The notes below the pieces were generated by a model that did no database searches, was not told the origin of the DNA, and saw only the letters and a program-made list of their open reading frames with translations. The translations under genes and the position numbers were made by a program. DNA of 64,000 nt from Oceanospirillaceae bacterium (GTDB taxonomy: Bacteria > Pseudomonadota > Gammaproteobacteria > Pseudomonadales > Oceanobacteraceae). Shown here piece by piece: positions 41,735 to 49,563 of the stretch (the first letter of the stretch is position 1; the number at the start of each line of letters is the position of its first letter). The stretch covers positions 10,921 to 74,920 of the forward strand of contig JACKOM010000013.1 of the NCBI GenBank assembly GCA_024234265.1. Direction: 5' to 3'.

Positions 41735-43132
41735 ATGTTTGAAAGTCTTAGCGACCGTTTAAATAACGCCCTGCGCTCGATCAGCGGCAAGGCGAAGATC
41801 ACCGAAGAGAATATTCAGGGCACCCTGCGTGAAGTACGTATGGCCCTGCTGGAGGCTGACGTAGCCTTGCCGGTGGTGAAGTCCTTTATCGCCGATGTGA
41901 AAGAGCGTGCCGTCGGCAGTGAGGTGCTCAAGAGTCTGAGCCCCGGTCAGGCTTTCCTGAAAATTGTGCACGAAGAATTACAGAAGGTGATGGGTGAGGC
42001 CAACGAAGGCCTTAAACTCAACACCCAACCTCCAGCCGTAGTGCTGATGGCAGGTTTGCAGGGTGCGGGTAAAACCACCACTGTAGCCAAGCTCGCCAAG
42101 TTCTTAAAAGAGCGCCAGAAAAAATCCGTAATGGTGGTCAGTGCGGACGTATACCGCCCTGCGGCGATCAAGCAACTCGAAACCCTGGCCAAAGATGTGG
42201 GTGCGGAGTTTTTCCCTTCCGATACTTCACAAAAACCGATTGCCATTGCTAAAGGCGCGATTGCTGCCGCCAAACTCAAGTATATAGATGTACTGCTGGT
42301 GGATACCGCCGGTCGTCTCGCCGTTGACGAAGAAATGATGGCCGAGATTAAAGACCTGCACGCGGCCATCACTCCGATTGAGACCCTGTTTGTGGTGGAT
42401 GCCATGACAGGTCAGGACGCGGCTAATACTGCAAAAGCCTTTAATGAAGCCCTGCCGTTAACCGGTGTTGTGCTGACCAAAGCCGACGGTGATGCCCGTG
42501 GTGGTGCGGCCCTGTCGGTGCGTCACATTACCGGTAAACCGATCAAGTTCATCGGTATGGGTGAGAAAATTGACGCCCTCGAGCTGTTCCACCCTGACCG
42601 GATTGCCTCGCGTATTCTCGACATGGGCGACGTCTTGAGTCTGATCGAAGAAGCCGAGCGCAAAATTGATAAAGAAAAGGCCGATAAACTCGCCAAGAAA
42701 ATCCAGAAGGGTAAGGGTTTTGACCTGGAAGACTTCCGCGATCAGCTGCTGCAGATGAAAAGCATGGGCGGCCTGATGGGGATGATGGATAAACTGCCGG
42801 GCATGGGTAAGCTTGGGCAGATGGGTGATCAGATGGGTGTTGCGGAAAAGCAGCTCAAACAAACCGAAGCCATTATCAACTCCATGACCCCGCTTGAACG
42901 TCGCCAGCCTGAGAAGATTAACGGTTCCCGTAAGAAGCGTATTGCCATGGGGTCAGGCTCGCAGATTCAGGATGTAAACCGCGTGCTCAAACAGCATGAG
43001 CAAATGCAGAAGATGATGAAAAAGATGACCGCCAAAGGTGGCATGCGCAAGATGATGCAGGCCATGGGTGGTTTAGGCGGTGGCGGTATGGGTGGCGGCG
43101 GTGGCCTGCCACCGGGATTCCCGCGCCGTTAA
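41735..43132 (+). CDS. ffh: Signal recognition particle protein
   Basis: This 465-aa SRP GTPase delivers nascent membrane proteins to FtsY and the Sec translocon, together with 4.5S RNA. The N domain is followed by the G domain with GLQGAGKTTTVAKLAK near residues 105-120, DTAGRLAVDEEM near 189-200 and TKADGDARGG near 248-257. The Met-rich M domain is in the C-terminal third (GGLMGMMDKLPGMGKLG). A glycine-rich tail ends in PGFPRR. The gene heads the ffh-rpsP region. Confidence 0.97.
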   Translation: MFESLSDRLNNALRSISGKAKITEENIQGTLREVRMALLEADVALPVVKSFIADVKERAVGSEVLKSLSPGQAFLKIVHEELQKVMGEANEGLKLNTQPPAVVLMAGLQGAGKTTTVAKLAKFLKERQKKSVMVVSADVYRPAAIKQLETLAKDVGAEFFPSDTSQKPIAIAKGAIAAAKLKYIDVLLVDTAGRLAVDEEMMAEIKDLHAAITPIETLFVVDAMTGQDAANTAKAFNEALPLTGVVLTKADGDARGGAALSVRHITGKPIKFIGMGEKIDALELFHPDRIASRILDMGDVLSLIEEAERKIDKEKADKLAKKIQKGKGFDLEDFRDQLLQMKSMGGLMGMMDKLPGMGKLGQMGDQMGVAEKQLKQTEAIINSMTPLERRQPEKINGSRKKRIAMGSGSQIQDVNRVLKQHEQMQKMMKKMTAKGGMRKMMQAMGGLGGGGMGGGGGLPPGFPRR

Positions 43133-43143
43133 TTTATTCTTCA

Positions 43144-43165
43144 GGGGCCTGCGGGCCCCTTGTTA
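43144..43165 (+). terminator. Short hairpin after ffh
   Basis: GGGGCC and GGCCCC pair around TGCG, followed by TTGTTATT. The U-tract is weak, so it is probably a partial terminator. Confidence 0.55.
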
Positions 43166-43201
43166 TTCCAGCCTTAATTGCCCTGCAAGCCTGATTCCTG
43201 C

Positions 43202-43231
43202 TTGTGGCGGCCACTCAAAATACTGTACAAT
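43202..43231 (+). promoter_or_regulatory. Probable promoter of the rpsP-rimM-trmD-rplS operon
   Basis: TTGTGG at 43202-43207 and TACAAT at 43226-43231 are 18 bp apart. The leader of about 85 bases before rpsP contains a CCGGC/GCCGG hairpin (about 43251-43265). Confidence 0.7.
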
Positions 43232-43323
43232 GCGCGACCTTTTGGTGTAACCGGCATCCGCCGGTTATTAGCAATGATGGCAAGTGACTCTGAATCTTGC
43301 CCCTGACGAGAAGGATCGTCTCT

Positions 43324-43581
43324 ATGGTAGTAATCCGCTTAGCCCGTGGTGGTTCTAAAAAGCGTCCATTTTATCACCTGAACGTAGCTGACCAGCGTAA
43401 CCCACGTGACGGTCGCTTCATCGAGCGTCTGGGTTTTTACAACCCTGTTGCCCGTGGTCAGGAAGTAGAATTACGCGTTGACTTAGAACGTGTTGAATAC
43501 TGGATCAGCAAAGGCGCACAGCCTACTGATACCGTGGCCAAACTGCTTAAAGATGCGAAAAAGCAGCAGGCTGCTGGCTAA
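43324..43581 (+). CDS. rpsP: 30S ribosomal protein S16
   Basis: This 85-aa protein matches S16 throughout: MVVIRLARGGSKKRPFYHLN, then RDGRFIERLGFYNP and the ISKGAQPTDTVAKLL end. The ATG at 43324 is preceded by GAGAAGGA about 10 bases upstream; the longer ORF start is not used. It is the first gene of the conserved rpsP-rimM-trmD-rplS operon. Confidence 0.98.
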   Translation: MVVIRLARGGSKKRPFYHLNVADQRNPRDGRFIERLGFYNPVARGQEVELRVDLERVEYWISKGAQPTDTVAKLLKDAKKQQAAG

Positions 43582-43602
43582 GGTTGAGGTAATCCCCTGT
43601 CC

Positions 43603-44124
43603 ATGACATCTGACAATCTCACTCTGCTGGGTAAAGTTACCAGTGTTTATGGTGTTAAGGGGTGGGTGAAGGTCTATTCAGACACTGAACCCATGGAGAA
43701 CATATTTTCGTACGGCCAGTGGTTCCTGAACATTCAGGGACAGTGGACGGCGGTGAAGGTGAAAGAATGGCGGAACCATGGCAAAGGCCTGGTTGCTCTG
43801 CTGGACGACACCACAGACCGCGATGTAGCCCGCAAATACTGCGGTTGCGACATAGCAGTGGCAAAAGATGCCCTGCCACCGCCCGAAGATGGTGAACTCT
43901 ATTATCATCAGCTTGAAGGTTTATTGGTTGTCACCACAGAAAATGTGGTACTGGGTCGCGTAAGTTATCTGTTCAATACCGGGTCAAACGACGTGATGTT
44001 TGTTGCCCCGAGTAAAGAAAGCACCGATGGGCGTGAGCGCATGGTGCCTTACCTTGAACAGTTTGTGACGAACGTTGATCTTGAAGCCGGTGTTCTCACG
44101 GTTGACTGGGACCCGGAGTTTTAA
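43603..44124 (+). CDS. rimM: Ribosome maturation factor RimM
   Basis: This 173-aa protein helps mature the 30S head by binding S19. The N-terminal beta-barrel opens with LLGKVTSVYGVKGWVKVYSD (residues 8-27), and the C-terminal PRC barrel carries DGELYYHQLEGL and the GSNDVMFV motif. It begins 21 bp after rpsP and ends 3 bp before the GTG of trmD. Confidence 0.97.
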   Translation: MTSDNLTLLGKVTSVYGVKGWVKVYSDTEPMENIFSYGQWFLNIQGQWTAVKVKEWRNHGKGLVALLDDTTDRDVARKYCGCDIAVAKDALPPPEDGELYYHQLEGLLVVTTENVVLGRVSYLFNTGSNDVMFVAPSKESTDGRERMVPYLEQFVTNVDLEAGVLTVDWDPEF

Positions 44125-44127
44125 TCC

Positions 44128-44874
44128 GTGCAGTTTGGTGTTATCTCGATTTTTCCCGAGATGTTCCAGACACTCACAGAGCAGGGCATTACTGGCCGCG
44201 CTGTGAAACGGGGTTTGGTATCGGTGGATCTCTGGAACCCCAGGGACTTTACCTTCGATAACTACCAGACTGTGGATGACCGCCCCTACGGTGGCGGCCC
44301 CGGAATGGTGATGAAAATCGAACCTTTGCGCGACGCCATACTGGCGGCAAAAGCAAAGATAGGTGCCGATGCTAAAGTGGTGTATCTCTCCCCCCAGGGG
44401 CGTCAGCTGACGCAGCAGGGTGCAGAGGAGCTCCACGGCCATGGAAAAATTATTTTTCTGGCCGGTCGCTACGAAGGCGTGGACGAGCGTCTGATTGACG
44501 AGCACGTCGACGAGGAGTGGTCCATCGGGGACTACGTGTTAAGCGGCGGGGAGTTGGCAGCCATGGTGATAATGGATTCCATTATCCGCCTGGTGCCAGG
44601 TGTGCTGGGCCACAGTTTGTCGGCCGTAGAAGATTCTTTTACGGATGGCTTATTGGATTGTCCGCACTACACACGCCCGGAAGTGTACGGGGATAAACCA
44701 GTACCCGAGGTACTGCTGAGTGGTAACCATGAAAAAATTCGGCGCTGGCGCTTAAAGCAAGCGCTGGGAAGAACCTGGCAGCGCAGGCCCGACCTGTTAA
44801 GCCAAAGGGTCCTTAGCAAAGAAGAGCAGACCCTGTTGCAAGAATACATACGCGAGGCTGAGGCCGGGGCGTAA
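44128..44874 (+). CDS. trmD: tRNA (guanine-37-N1)-methyltransferase
   Basis: This 248-aa SPOUT enzyme puts m1G at position 37 of tRNAs with G36G37. It starts at GTG (44128) and reads MQFGVISIFPEMF. The knotted SAM site includes YLSPQGRQLTQQGAEELHG and FLAGRYEGVDERLID near residues 89-126 and SIGDYVLSGGELAAM near 132-146. The linker and C-terminal domain end in SKEEQTLLQEYI. It is read in the rpsP operon. Confidence 0.97.
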   Translation: MQFGVISIFPEMFQTLTEQGITGRAVKRGLVSVDLWNPRDFTFDNYQTVDDRPYGGGPGMVMKIEPLRDAILAAKAKIGADAKVVYLSPQGRQLTQQGAEELHGHGKIIFLAGRYEGVDERLIDEHVDEEWSIGDYVLSGGELAAMVIMDSIIRLVPGVLGHSLSAVEDSFTDGLLDCPHYTRPEVYGDKPVPEVLLSGNHEKIRRWRLKQALGRTWQRRPDLLSQRVLSKEEQTLLQEYIREAEAGA

Positions 44875-44891
44875 ACTTTAAGGAGCTAACC

Positions 44892-45248
44892 ATGAGTGGC
44901 AAAAACAAAATCATCCAGGCTATCGAAGCTGCCCAGCTGAAACAGGACGTACCTGCTTTCGGCCCAGGTGACACTGTAGTCGTGCAAGTAAAAGTAAAAG
45001 AAGGCGATAAAGAGCGTCTGCAGGCTTTCGAAGGTGTGGTTATCGGTAAACGTAACCGCGGTCTGAACTCTGCTTTCACCGTACGTAAACTGTCCCACGG
45101 TGTGGGCGTTGAGCGTACTTTCCAGACCCACAGCCCAGTGGTTGCTGGTATCGAAGTGAAACGTCGTGGTGACGTGGTTCGTGCCAAACTGTACTTCCTG
45201 CGTGACCGCAGCGGTAAGTCTGCACGTATCAAAGAAAAACTGGCCTAA
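44892..45248 (+). CDS. rplS: 50S ribosomal protein L19
   Basis: This 118-aa protein has the L19 motifs FGPGDTVVVQVKVKEGDKER, FEGVVIGKRNRGLNSAFTV and RRGDVVRAKLYFLRDRSGKS. AAGGAG precedes the ATG. It is the last gene of the rpsP operon and is followed directly by a strong terminator. In pseudomonads xerD lies near this point before dsbC, but here it is absent. Confidence 0.98.
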   Translation: MSGKNKIIQAIEAAQLKQDVPAFGPGDTVVVQVKVKEGDKERLQAFEGVVIGKRNRGLNSAFTVRKLSHGVGVERTFQTHSPVVAGIEVKRRGDVVRAKLYFLRDRSGKSARIKEKLA

Positions 45249-45266
45249 TTTAAGCCAGGATACGAC

Positions 45267-45302
45267 AAAAAAGGCATTTCCTTCGGGAAATGCCTTTTTT
45301 TA
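45267..45302 (+). terminator. Terminator of the rpsP operon
   Basis: AAAAAAGGCATTTCC and GGAAATGCCTTTTTT form a long stem around TTCG, ending in a T run. Confidence 0.95.
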
Positions 45303-45372
45303 TGGGCGAAAGGTGGAACTGGGTAATCTTCTTATGCTCCAATGCGGCTAATTGAAAAAGCCGAGAATCATT

Positions 45373-46140
45373 ATGACGTCGTTAAAAGTTTGCCTTGCCC
45401 TGGCCGCCACCCTGATTTCATTCTCCTCTGTTAGTGCAAACGCTGCGGAAAAAACCAGCGCAGAAAAAACCATCACCGATGCCCTGCGTGCATCACGCCC
45501 GGATTTTGCGATTACCGATATCAGTCAGGTAAAAGGCCAGGCCCTGTATGAAGTAACTCTCGCTTCCGGGGATATTCTTTATGCTACGGCTGACGGCCAG
45601 TATTTTGTGTACGGTTCATTATTTCAGGTAGCGCCCGGTAAACTCACGAACGTCACCGCGCAGAAACAGGATGTGCAGCGTGCCGCCCTGATAGGTAAAG
45701 TCGCTGAAAAAGACATGATTATCTTTAAGGCGAAGGGCAAAGAAAAAGCTCAGATTAACGTGTTCACCGATATTGATTGTGGTTATTGCCGCAAACTCCA
45801 TCAGGAAGTGCCCAAGCTAAATGAAATGGGCATTACCGTACGTTATATGGCTTACCCCCGTGCAGGTGTGTGGCAGGATCAGGCCCGCACCCAGTACACC
45901 GGCTCTTTCAAGAAAATTAAATCCGTGTGGTGTGCAAAAGATCGCAAAGAGGCTCTTACAAAAGCTAAAAGCACAGGTTTTATCGCTGAAAACCTCAAGT
46001 GTGATGCCCCCATTGAAGCTCAGCTGGAGTTAGGTGAGCAAATCGGTGTGAAAGGTACCCCTGCTATCGTGCTGAGTAATGGTGAAATGATTGGTGGTTA
46101 TTTGCCTGCCGATCAGCTTGCCCAGCGTCTGGGGCTGTAA
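45373..46140 (+). CDS. dsbC: Thiol:disulphide interchange protein DsbC
   Basis: This 255-aa periplasmic disulphide isomerase is exported by an N-terminal signal peptide ending near ANA (about residues 1-24). The N-terminal dimerisation domain is followed by a thioredoxin fold with the active site CGYC near residues 136-139 (DIDCGYCRKLHQEV) and the cis-proline loop GVKGTPAIVLSNG near 223-235. The ATG at 45373 is chosen over an upstream in-frame TTG. It precedes hom, as in pseudomonads. Confidence 0.95.
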   Translation: MTSLKVCLALAATLISFSSVSANAAEKTSAEKTITDALRASRPDFAITDISQVKGQALYEVTLASGDILYATADGQYFVYGSLFQVAPGKLTNVTAQKQDVQRAALIGKVAEKDMIIFKAKGKEKAQINVFTDIDCGYCRKLHQEVPKLNEMGITVRYMAYPRAGVWQDQARTQYTGSFKKIKSVWCAKDRKEALTKAKSTGFIAENLKCDAPIEAQLELGEQIGVKGTPAIVLSNGEMIGGYLPADQLAQRLGL

Positions 46141-46164
46141 TTTCCCTCTAAAAGGGTGCGTATA

Positions 46165-46302
46165 GAGGTTGAGTAAAAACGTAGGCGAGGCAGTCTGAAC
46201 AAGGCAAAAACAGACGAGAAAGCGCAGTTTATAAAACATAAATGAGCATTTAGAGTTTGTTTTTAACGAAGTTCAGGCAACGCAGATAGTTTTGACCCAA
46301 CC
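46165..46302. mobile_element. MITE-like element, family B, copy 2 (short form)
   Basis: It shares GAGGTTGAGTAAAAACG, GCGAGGCAGTC, GAACAAGGCAA and TTTTTAACGAAGTTC with copy 1 at 16503-16693 but lacks about 50 bp of its middle. Terminal repeats are GAGGTTG and CAACCTT. No clear target duplication is seen. It lies between dsbC and the hom promoter. Confidence 0.7.
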
Positions 46303-46362
46303 TTCTTGTGCGCTTTTTTGTTTTGTAGCCACCCATCGGCTGCATGTTCGCCATAAACCCCT

Positions 46363-46368
46363 TATAAT
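46363..46368 (+). promoter_or_regulatory. Probable hom -10 element
   Basis: A perfect TATAAT at 46363-46368 stands 140 bp before the hom start. The -35 region is not convincing. The implied leader of about 130 bases contains short GC-rich inverted segments, but I could not identify an attenuator. Confidence 0.5.
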
Positions 46369-46507
46369 GCGCGACATTTTGTATTTCCGGCGTGTTGGTC
46401 CTGCGGGACTCTGTGCTACATTAAGACCCTTTTTTACGGGCTCTGACACAGGCCATTATCTCGGACGCGCTGCGCCGGGTTTAATAAATAATAAGCGGAG
46501 AATAACG

Positions 46508-47806
46508 TTGAAACCGGTGAAAGTAGGTATCTGTGGTTTAGGTACAGTAGGTGGCGGTACTTTTAATGTCCTGAGCCGTAACGCCCAGGAAATTGCACGT
46601 CGTGCAGGCCGCGAAGTCATCATCACCCAGGTGGCATGCCGCCGTGATAACCCAAACTGCGACACCTCAGGCACGGCCGTTACCCGTGATGTGTTCGACG
46701 TGGCCCGTAACCCCGAAGTGGATATCGTGGTTGAGCTGATTGGCGGTTATGAAGTGGCCAAAGAGCTGGTGCTCGAAGCTATCAAACACGGCAAACACGT
46801 AGTGACTGCCAACAAAGCCCTGATCGCCGTACACGGCAATGAGATTTTTGCCGCCGCCAAAGCGGCCGGTGTGACAGTATCCTTTGAAGCTGCGGTTGCC
46901 GGCGGTATTCCGATTATCAAAACCCTGCGTGAAGGTCTCGCTTCCAACCGTATCCAGTGGCTGGCGGGTATCATCAACGGTACCGGTAACTTTATCCTCA
47001 CCGAAATGCGTGACAAAGGCCGTGCCTTTGAAGACGTACTTAAAGAAGCCCAGGCCCTGGGTTATGCCGAAGCGGATCCGACCTTCGACGTGGAAGGTAT
47101 TGATGCGGCCCACAAGCTGACCATTCTGTCGTCTATCGCCTACGGTATTCCCCTGCAGTTCGATAAATGCTTCACCGAAGGCATTACCAAAATTGCCCGT
47201 GAAGATGTGGAATACGCAGAAGAACTGGGTTACCGCATTAAACACCTGGGTATCAGCCGCCGATATGCCAATGGTATCGACCTGCGTGTGCACCCAACCC
47301 TGATCCCTGAGCGCAACATGATTGCCAAGGTGGATGGTGTACTCAACGCCGTGATGACCTGTGGTGACGCCGTGGGCACAACACTTTCCTGTGGCCGTGG
47401 TGCCGGTGCAGAACCGACTGCATCTTCTGTAATTGCCGACATCGTCGATCTGGTGCGCAGCTTTGATATGCCAGCCCATGCCCGTGTGCAGGCCCTGGCA
47501 TTCAGCGAGCTGAGCGATTACCGCATCCTGCCGATTGAAGAAGTAAGCAGCGCCTATTACCTGCGTATGGCTGCCGTGGATAAAGCCGGTGTGCTGGCGA
47601 AAATCGCCACTATCCTCAGCGAAAAGGGCATCAGCATCGAAGCCCTGATTCAGAAAGAACCCGCTGCGGATGCAACCACAGCCCCTGTGATTATGCTGAC
47701 CCAGCAGGTACAGGAAAAAACCATGAACGAGGCGATCAGCGCCATCGAAGCTCTGGATGTGATTCAGGGCAAAGTAACCCGTATTCGCGTAGAGCAACTG
47801 AACTGA
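46508..47806 (+). CDS. hom: Homoserine dehydrogenase
   Basis: This 432-aa enzyme reduces aspartate semialdehyde to homoserine for threonine and methionine synthesis. The start is a TTG at 46508 with GGAG 9 bases upstream; any longer frame adds residues before the conserved KPVKVGICGLGTVGGG opening. NAD(P) binding is GLGTVG at about residues 10-15, and the catalytic region has ANKALIAVHG and EAAVAGGIPIIKTLREGL. GIINGTGNFILTEM lies near 155-168, and a C-terminal ACT domain (about 350-425) should bind threonine. thrC follows 10 bp later. Confidence 0.96.
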   Translation: MKPVKVGICGLGTVGGGTFNVLSRNAQEIARRAGREVIITQVACRRDNPNCDTSGTAVTRDVFDVARNPEVDIVVELIGGYEVAKELVLEAIKHGKHVVTANKALIAVHGNEIFAAAKAAGVTVSFEAAVAGGIPIIKTLREGLASNRIQWLAGIINGTGNFILTEMRDKGRAFEDVLKEAQALGYAEADPTFDVEGIDAAHKLTILSSIAYGIPLQFDKCFTEGITKIAREDVEYAEELGYRIKHLGISRRYANGIDLRVHPTLIPERNMIAKVDGVLNAVMTCGDAVGTTLSCGRGAGAEPTASSVIADIVDLVRSFDMPAHARVQALAFSELSDYRILPIEEVSSAYYLRMAAVDKAGVLAKIATILSEKGISIEALIQKEPAADATTAPVIMLTQQVQEKTMNEAISAIEALDVIQGKVTRIRVEQLN

Positions 47807-47816
47807 GATTGACCCC

Positions 47817-49229
47817 ATGGTTATGAAATATATCTCCACCCGTGGCAACGCCCCGGAACTGACTTTCGAAGACGTGCTGCTGACTGGCCTGGCCACCGAT
47901 GGCGGCCTGTATGTGCCAAAAGAAGTGCCGCACTACAGCCTGGAAGAAATCCAATCCTGGCGTGACCTGCCTTACACCGAGCTGGCCCACAAGGTGATTT
48001 TCCCCTTCGTGGAAGGTTGTGTGGACGCTGCCGCCCTGAAAAAAATGCTGGAAGAGGTGTACAACAACACTAACTTTGGCCACAAGGCGATTGCTCCGCT
48101 GCAACAGCTGGATAACAACGAATACGTGCTTGAGCTGTTCCACGGCCCGACACTGGCTTTCAAAGATTTCGCCCTGCAACTGCTTGGCCGTCTGCTGGAT
48201 CACGTGCTTGAGCGCCGCCATGAAAAAGTGGTGATCATGGGTGCAACCTCCGGTGACACAGGTTCTGCCGCGATCGAAGGTACTAAGGCCTGCCGCAATG
48301 TGGATATTTTCATTCTGCATCCAAACGGCAAGGTTTCTGACGTGCAGCGCCGTCAGATGACGACCGTAAAAGGCGACAACATTTTTAACATCGCCATCGA
48401 AGGTAACTTCGACCAGGCCCAGGACATGGTAAAAGCCAGCTTCGCTGACCAGTCATTCCTGCGCGGCGAGCGCAAACTGGTGGCGGTGAACAGTATCAAC
48501 TGGGCGCGCATCATGGCGCAGATCGTTTATTACTTCTATTCCAGCCTGAACCTGGGTGGCCCCCTGCGTCCGATGGCGTACTCAGTGCCGACCGGTAACT
48601 TCGGTGACATTTTTGCCGGTTACATGGCGCGTAAAATGGGCCTGCCAATCGAACAGCTGATCATTGCCACCAACAGCAACGACGTACTGCACCGCCTGAT
48701 GAGCAAAAACCAGTACGAAGTACACGCCCTGAAACACACCATCACCCCGTCCATGGATATCGCGGTTTCCAGCAACTTTGAACGTCTGCTGTTTGACCTG
48801 TACGAGCGTGATGGCGCCAAACTGGCGGACCTGATGGCGCGTATGAATGCGAAAAAAGATGTTGTGTCCCTGGATGCCGACAAACTGGCCAAAGCCCGCG
48901 AACTGTTCGACAGCTACGCAGTGGATGAAGCCACCACCGTCAGCACCATGCAGGAAGTATTTGCGCAAACCGGTTACCTGCTCGATCCGCACACTGCTAT
49001 CGGTGTGAAAGCTGCCCGCGAGTGCCGCCGCAATAAACATATTCCGATGATCACCCTGGGCACTGCCCACCCGGTGAAATTTGAAGAAGCAGTGAACCGC
49101 GCCGGTTACGATATGCCCAAACTGCCACACCACCTGGCGGATTTAATGACCCGTGAAGAGCGCTTAAAAGTGCTGCCAGCGGATATTAAAGCGGTGCATG
49201 AGTATATGGCGGCTAACACCTTCAAATAA
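47817..49229 (+). CDS. thrC: Threonine synthase
   Basis: This 470-aa PLP enzyme converts O-phosphohomoserine to threonine. The opening MKYISTRGNAPELTFEDVLL and the PLP-lysine motif PTLAFKDFALQ (Lys near residue 115) identify it, with the phosphate-binding ATSGDTGSAAIEG near 143-155 and SVPTGNFGDIFAGY near 257-270. The ATG at 47817 or the one two codons later (47823) may be used. It forms an operon with hom. Confidence 0.97.
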   Translation: MVMKYISTRGNAPELTFEDVLLTGLATDGGLYVPKEVPHYSLEEIQSWRDLPYTELAHKVIFPFVEGCVDAAALKKMLEEVYNNTNFGHKAIAPLQQLDNNEYVLELFHGPTLAFKDFALQLLGRLLDHVLERRHEKVVIMGATSGDTGSAAIEGTKACRNVDIFILHPNGKVSDVQRRQMTTVKGDNIFNIAIEGNFDQAQDMVKASFADQSFLRGERKLVAVNSINWARIMAQIVYYFYSSLNLGGPLRPMAYSVPTGNFGDIFAGYMARKMGLPIEQLIIATNSNDVLHRLMSKNQYEVHALKHTITPSMDIAVSSNFERLLFDLYERDGAKLADLMARMNAKKDVVSLDADKLAKARELFDSYAVDEATTVSTMQEVFAQTGYLLDPHTAIGVKAARECRRNKHIPMITLGTAHPVKFEEAVNRAGYDMPKLPHHLADLMTREERLKVLPADIKAVHEYMAANTFK

Positions 49230-49230
49230 T

Positions 49231-49353
49231 CGTTAAAAACGGCTGCGCTTGCGGCTACGGCGTTAAAAAAACATTCAGACTGCTCATTTACACCCGTAAA
49301 CTCCGCATCTGAATGTTTTTTGCCTTGTACCCGCTGCGCTCGCACGTTTTTAA
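49231..49353. repeat. Long imperfect inverted repeat with internal terminator
   Basis: Arms of about 45 bp start TTAAAAACGGCTGCGC on the left and, inverted, TTAAAAACGTGCGAGC on the right, with a common inner end AAACATTCAGA. The inner AAAACATTCAGA/TCTGAATGTTTT stem with its T run (49265-49321) would also act as thrC terminator. It could be a small MITE or just a long terminator. Confidence 0.65.
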
Positions 49354-49447
49354 TTACTGGGTGAAAAGCGTCTTTCTTGCTCTGACAAGAAATCCGATTT
49401 TTCACGGCTAAGTTTAAAAGCGTGAAAAATTTTATTGATGTTTATCG

Positions 49448-49475
49448 AAAAAACGCCTGCTTGCAGGCGTTTTTG
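49448..49475 (+). terminator. Terminator upstream of recJ
   Basis: AAAACGCCTGC and GCAGGCGTTTT pair around TT, followed by a T-rich run. It lies just before the heptamer array that precedes recJ. Confidence 0.85.
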
Positions 49476-49485
49476 TTTTTACAAT

Positions 49486-49548
49486 GTCTAGCGTCTAGCG
49501 TCTAGCGTCTAGCGTCTAGCGTCTAGCGTCTAGCGTCTAGCGTCTAGC
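49486..49548. repeat. Heptanucleotide tandem array (GTCTAGC)9 upstream of recJ
   Basis: Nine perfect GTCTAGC units run to 15 bp before the recJ start codon. The terminator at 49448-49475 is immediately upstream, so the recJ promoter must overlap or be replaced by the array unless recJ is reached by read-through. The unit is unrelated to the GAAGCCA arrays but has the same length. Confidence 0.95.
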
Positions 49549-49563
49549 TTCTGGAGACCACCT

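Noticed and set aside
46667..47896. 409-aa minus-strand ORF opposite hom
   Set aside because: It mirrors hom, whose NAD-binding and ACT motifs are certain. The antisense frame has no recognisable domain.
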